Source of the DNA: Pustulibacterium marinum
GTDB lineage: Bacteria > Bacteroidota > Bacteroidia > Flavobacteriales > Flavobacteriaceae
Direction of reading: 5' to 3'
Assembly (NCBI RefSeq): GCF_900116665.1
Contig: NZ_FPBK01000012.1
Coordinates: 1-64,000, forward strand
DNA length: 64,000 bases
Each line of letters begins with the position of its first letter. Position 1 is the stretch's first letter. The translations under genes were made by a program, and so were the position numbers. Below are positions 62,291 through 64,000 of this stretch, in pieces. The notes below the pieces were generated by a model. That model saw only the letters and a program-made list of their open reading frames with translations, ran no database searches and was not told the DNA's origin.

Positions 62291-63549
62291 TGTTGTATAT
62301 GAAAATCTTTACCGGTTGGTAACTCGTAAATTTCTAAATCAAAATACGGAACGGCAGCAATCAAATGTTCAAAAATATCTGCCATGATACGTTCATAATT
62401 TACCCAACGTTTATCACTACAAAATACATAAATCTCCAAGGGAATTCCTTGTGGAGTAGGAGCCAGATGACGCGTCATCATCGTCATGTCTTTATTGGTA
62501 GCCGGGTGTGTTTTGAGATACTCATCACAATACTTTCGGAAAATACCCAAATTGGTTTGGTTTCGTCCGTTGACCAAATTGGTTTTATCGTATTTATGTT
62601 CTCTATTAAAATTATCAATATCACGCTGACGGTGTTCTATATAATCGGCTACGTCTTTTATCTTGGAAAACTTCGCTAAGTCTTCTTTAGTAAGAAAACG
62701 CACACTATTTGTTTTAATGTAAATAGCCCTTTTGATACGTCTACCACCGCTATTTTGCATTCCTCTCCAGTTTTGGAAAGAATCAGAAATTAGGGCATAG
62801 GTAGGAATGGTGGTGATGGTGTTATCAAAATTACGAACCTTTACCGTGGTAAGGTTGATCTCAAATACATCGCCATCTGCACCATATTTTGAAAGCGTAA
62901 TCCAATCGCCAACACGTACCATATCGTTTACAGAAACCTGAATACTGGCTACAAATCCCAAAATAGAATCTTTGAATACCAATAGTATTACTGCTGAAGC
63001 GGCACCCAGTGTTCCTAAGAAATATAGAATGCTTTTTCCGGTTAATGTGGAGAATATGAAAAGGCAACCGATGATCCAAAATACAATGATGATCACCTGT
63101 GCAAAACTATCTACAGGTTTGTCTCTAAAGGCTTCTTTGGTTTTCAGGAAGTCGCGAGTGGTTTTCACCAGACTTCTTAGAATCCAAATGATCAAAATGA
63201 TCAAGTACACATCGGTGATGGCCATGACTGCAATTTTCCAATCTTCCAGCCCCTGAAAAATAGCAGGAATCAAATTCACTACCAGAATCAATGGAATTAC
63301 GTGTCCTACATATTTAGGGAAGTTACTTTCAACCAGAAAATCATCAAAAGTAGTTTTGGTTTTGTCTGAAAAAGCTTTGAATGCTTGCACCACTACTTTT
63401 CTACAAATCCAGTCAAACAGAATTACGGCAACCAGTAATATGGTTACATTTACCAAAAGGTTGATATTAAAAGCGGTTTGTTCTTCAAAACCGTGTTCAC
63501 GAAGATAATTGTATACCAGTTTGGTTAACCAGTTTAAATTTTCCATCAT
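62278..63549 (-). CDS. Mechanosensitive ion channel, MscS family (YbdG-like)
   Basis: 423 residues. It opens under membrane tension to release solutes on hypo-osmotic shock. Five membrane helices are predicted (about 25-48, 75-97, 105-125, 148-170 and the pore helix), with the pore segment LGTLGAASAVILLVFKDSIL followed by GFVASIQVSVNDMVRVGDWI. The cytosolic beta domain has VRNFDNTITTIPTYALISDS, FQNWRGMQNSGGRRIKRAI. The length and the long C-terminal part resemble YbdG (MscM) rather than small MscS. Two ATGs (63549, 63546) are possible starts. Confidence 0.9.
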   Translation of the reverse strand: MMENLNWLTKLVYNYLREHGFEEQTAFNINLLVNVTILLVAVILFDWICRKVVVQAFKAFSDKTKTTFDDFLVESNFPKYVGHVIPLILVVNLIPAIFQGLEDWKIAVMAITDVYLIILIIWILRSLVKTTRDFLKTKEAFRDKPVDSFAQVIIIVFWIIGCLFIFSTLTGKSILYFLGTLGAASAVILLVFKDSILGFVASIQVSVNDMVRVGDWITLSKYGADGDVFEINLTTVKVRNFDNTITTIPTYALISDSFQNWRGMQNSGGRRIKRAIYIKTNSVRFLTKEDLAKFSKIKDVADYIEHRQRDIDNFNREHKYDKTNLVNGRNQTNLGIFRKYCDEYLKTHPATNKDMTMMTRHLAPTPQGIPLEIYVFCSDKRWVNYERIMADIFEHLIAAVPYFDLEIYELPTGKDFHIQQEQV

Positions 63550-63578
63550 AGTTGTTTCATCAGATATTAGAGCGCTTG

Positions 63579-63599
63579 CTATGTACCTTTAGTACATAG
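63579..63599. other. Inverted repeat upstream of the channel gene
   Basis: A perfect 8-bp inverted repeat (63579-63586 with 63592-63599, loop CTTTA) lies 30 bp upstream of the channel start, in the 120-bp gap between it and the penicillin-binding protein gene. It has no T-run. It could be an operator or a leader RNA stem. Confidence 0.4.
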
Positions 63600-63669
63600 G
63601 TTCACTAGTACAAAATACTCTGGCAAAACTACAAATTATCCTGAGAGTTGCTTAGAATTTTTTCAGTGC

Positions 63670-64000
63670 TTATTGTGCTTTTTTCTTTTTAAGAAAAGAG
63701 AAAAATCCTTTTCGTTTTTTCTTTTTCTCGTCTTCTTTTTTCTGAGCTTCTTCGGTATCTTCACCCTTTAATTTAATGGTACTTTTATTTCCGAAAAGTC
63801 GGTCTACAAAAGTTTCTTCATACCTATCTTCACACTGCAATGCTGCCACTACTTCTTCTGAAGGATCTTCAAAATGTGCATTGGTAATATCGTTGAACGT
63901 AGCATTCTGATTTAGTTTTTTATAAAATCTACCAAACATAGGCAATGCTGCATTAGCACCTTGACCAATTCTGGTACTATTAAACCCTATTTGATGATTG
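63670..64000 (-). CDS. Penicillin-binding protein 1A, C-terminal fragment
   Basis: The frame is open to the window edge, giving about 110 residues with the start outside. The block STRIGQGANAALPMFGRFYK matches the region after the transpeptidase KTG motif of class A penicillin-binding proteins (GQGAN-ALP-FG). The tail is strongly charged: EDTEEAQKKEDEKKKKRKG, then FFSFLKKKKAQ at the end. The full protein would polymerise and cross-link peptidoglycan. The in-frame TTG at 63945 is not a real start because coding sequence continues upstream. Confidence 0.8.
   Translation of the reverse strand, partial: NHQIGFNSTRIGQGANAALPMFGRFYKKLNQNATFNDITNAHFEDPSEEVVAALQCEDRYEETFVDRLFGNKSTIKLKGEDTEEAQKKEDEKKKKRKGFFSFLKKKKAQ

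Noticed and set aside
63670-63945. Stand-alone small protein of 91 residues
   Set aside because: The frame stays open to the window edge and the sequence before 63945 continues the penicillin-binding-protein signature, so it is the end of a larger gene.
1-64000. CRISPR array, prophage or insertion sequence
   Set aside because: No regularly spaced repeats, integrase, transposase or phage structural genes were seen on either strand.

Overview
The window is a piece of a chromosome from a member of the Bacteroidota, most likely a flavobacterium (family Flavobacteriaceae). The evidence is AT-rich DNA, promoters of the Bacteroidota type (TTG, 17-20 bp, TAnnTTTG), few Shine-Dalgarno sites, SusC/SusD outer-membrane proteins, and many conserved flavobacterial housekeeping families (DUF493, DUF4290, DUF2911, START-like, YqgE). 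No insertion sequence, phage, CRISPR array or rRNA was seen. One tRNA gene is present.

Region 1 (1-13.7 kb) is core genome: tRNA-Met; a START-like protein; a PabC-type aminotransferase IV; YqgE; HU; a translationally coupled ATPase-recQ-fmt operon; DUF493; DUF4290; murA (with Asp in place of the usual catalytic Cys); a membrane protein with a histidine-kinase phosphoacceptor domain but no ATPase domain; a double OmpA-domain protein; photolyase with an SRPBCC partner; DUF2911; and a small HhH membrane protein.

Region 2 (13.7-23.8 kb) is a complete histidine operon, hisG-D-C-B-H-A-F-(esterase)-IE, followed by a thiamine pyrophosphokinase gene. In front of hisG is a textbook attenuator that can be read directly: an 18-codon leader peptide with five His codons, a hairpin over the His codons, an antiterminator, and a terminator with mutually exclusive pairing. 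A secreted esterase gene sits inside the operon, and two intergenic gaps hold copies of a short dispersed-repeat-like sequence.

Region 3 (23.8-30.7 kb) is mixed housekeeping: deoxynucleotidase, CorA, a 96-bp structured intergenic repeat, the serine acetyltransferase-cysM operon, DUF2461, an aldehyde dehydrogenase and a secreted protein.

Region 4 (30.9-60.7 kb) is a large polysaccharide utilization locus. On the minus strand, fifteen closely spaced genes run from a xylose/H+ symporter through xylulokinase, xylose isomerase, SusC, SusD and a surface glycan-binding lipoprotein to GH2, GH39, GH31, GH97, GH3, GH3, GH5 (with BACON domain), GH29 and GH43 enzymes. The BACON-GH5 endoglucanase, alpha-xylosidase-type GH31, GH2, two GH3, GH29 fucosidase and GH43 match what is needed to take apart (fucosylated) xyloglucan, and the three xylose genes consume the released xylose. 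An AraC-type regulator faces the end of the operon. A promoter and a pair of direct repeats lie in front of the first gene. Three strong hairpins lie in the larger gaps inside the operon and may divide the transcript into segments of different abundance.

Region 5 (60.9-64 kb) is core genome again: DUF72 with an acyl-CoA thioesterase, an MscS-family channel, and the C-terminal end of a penicillin-binding protein that runs off the window.
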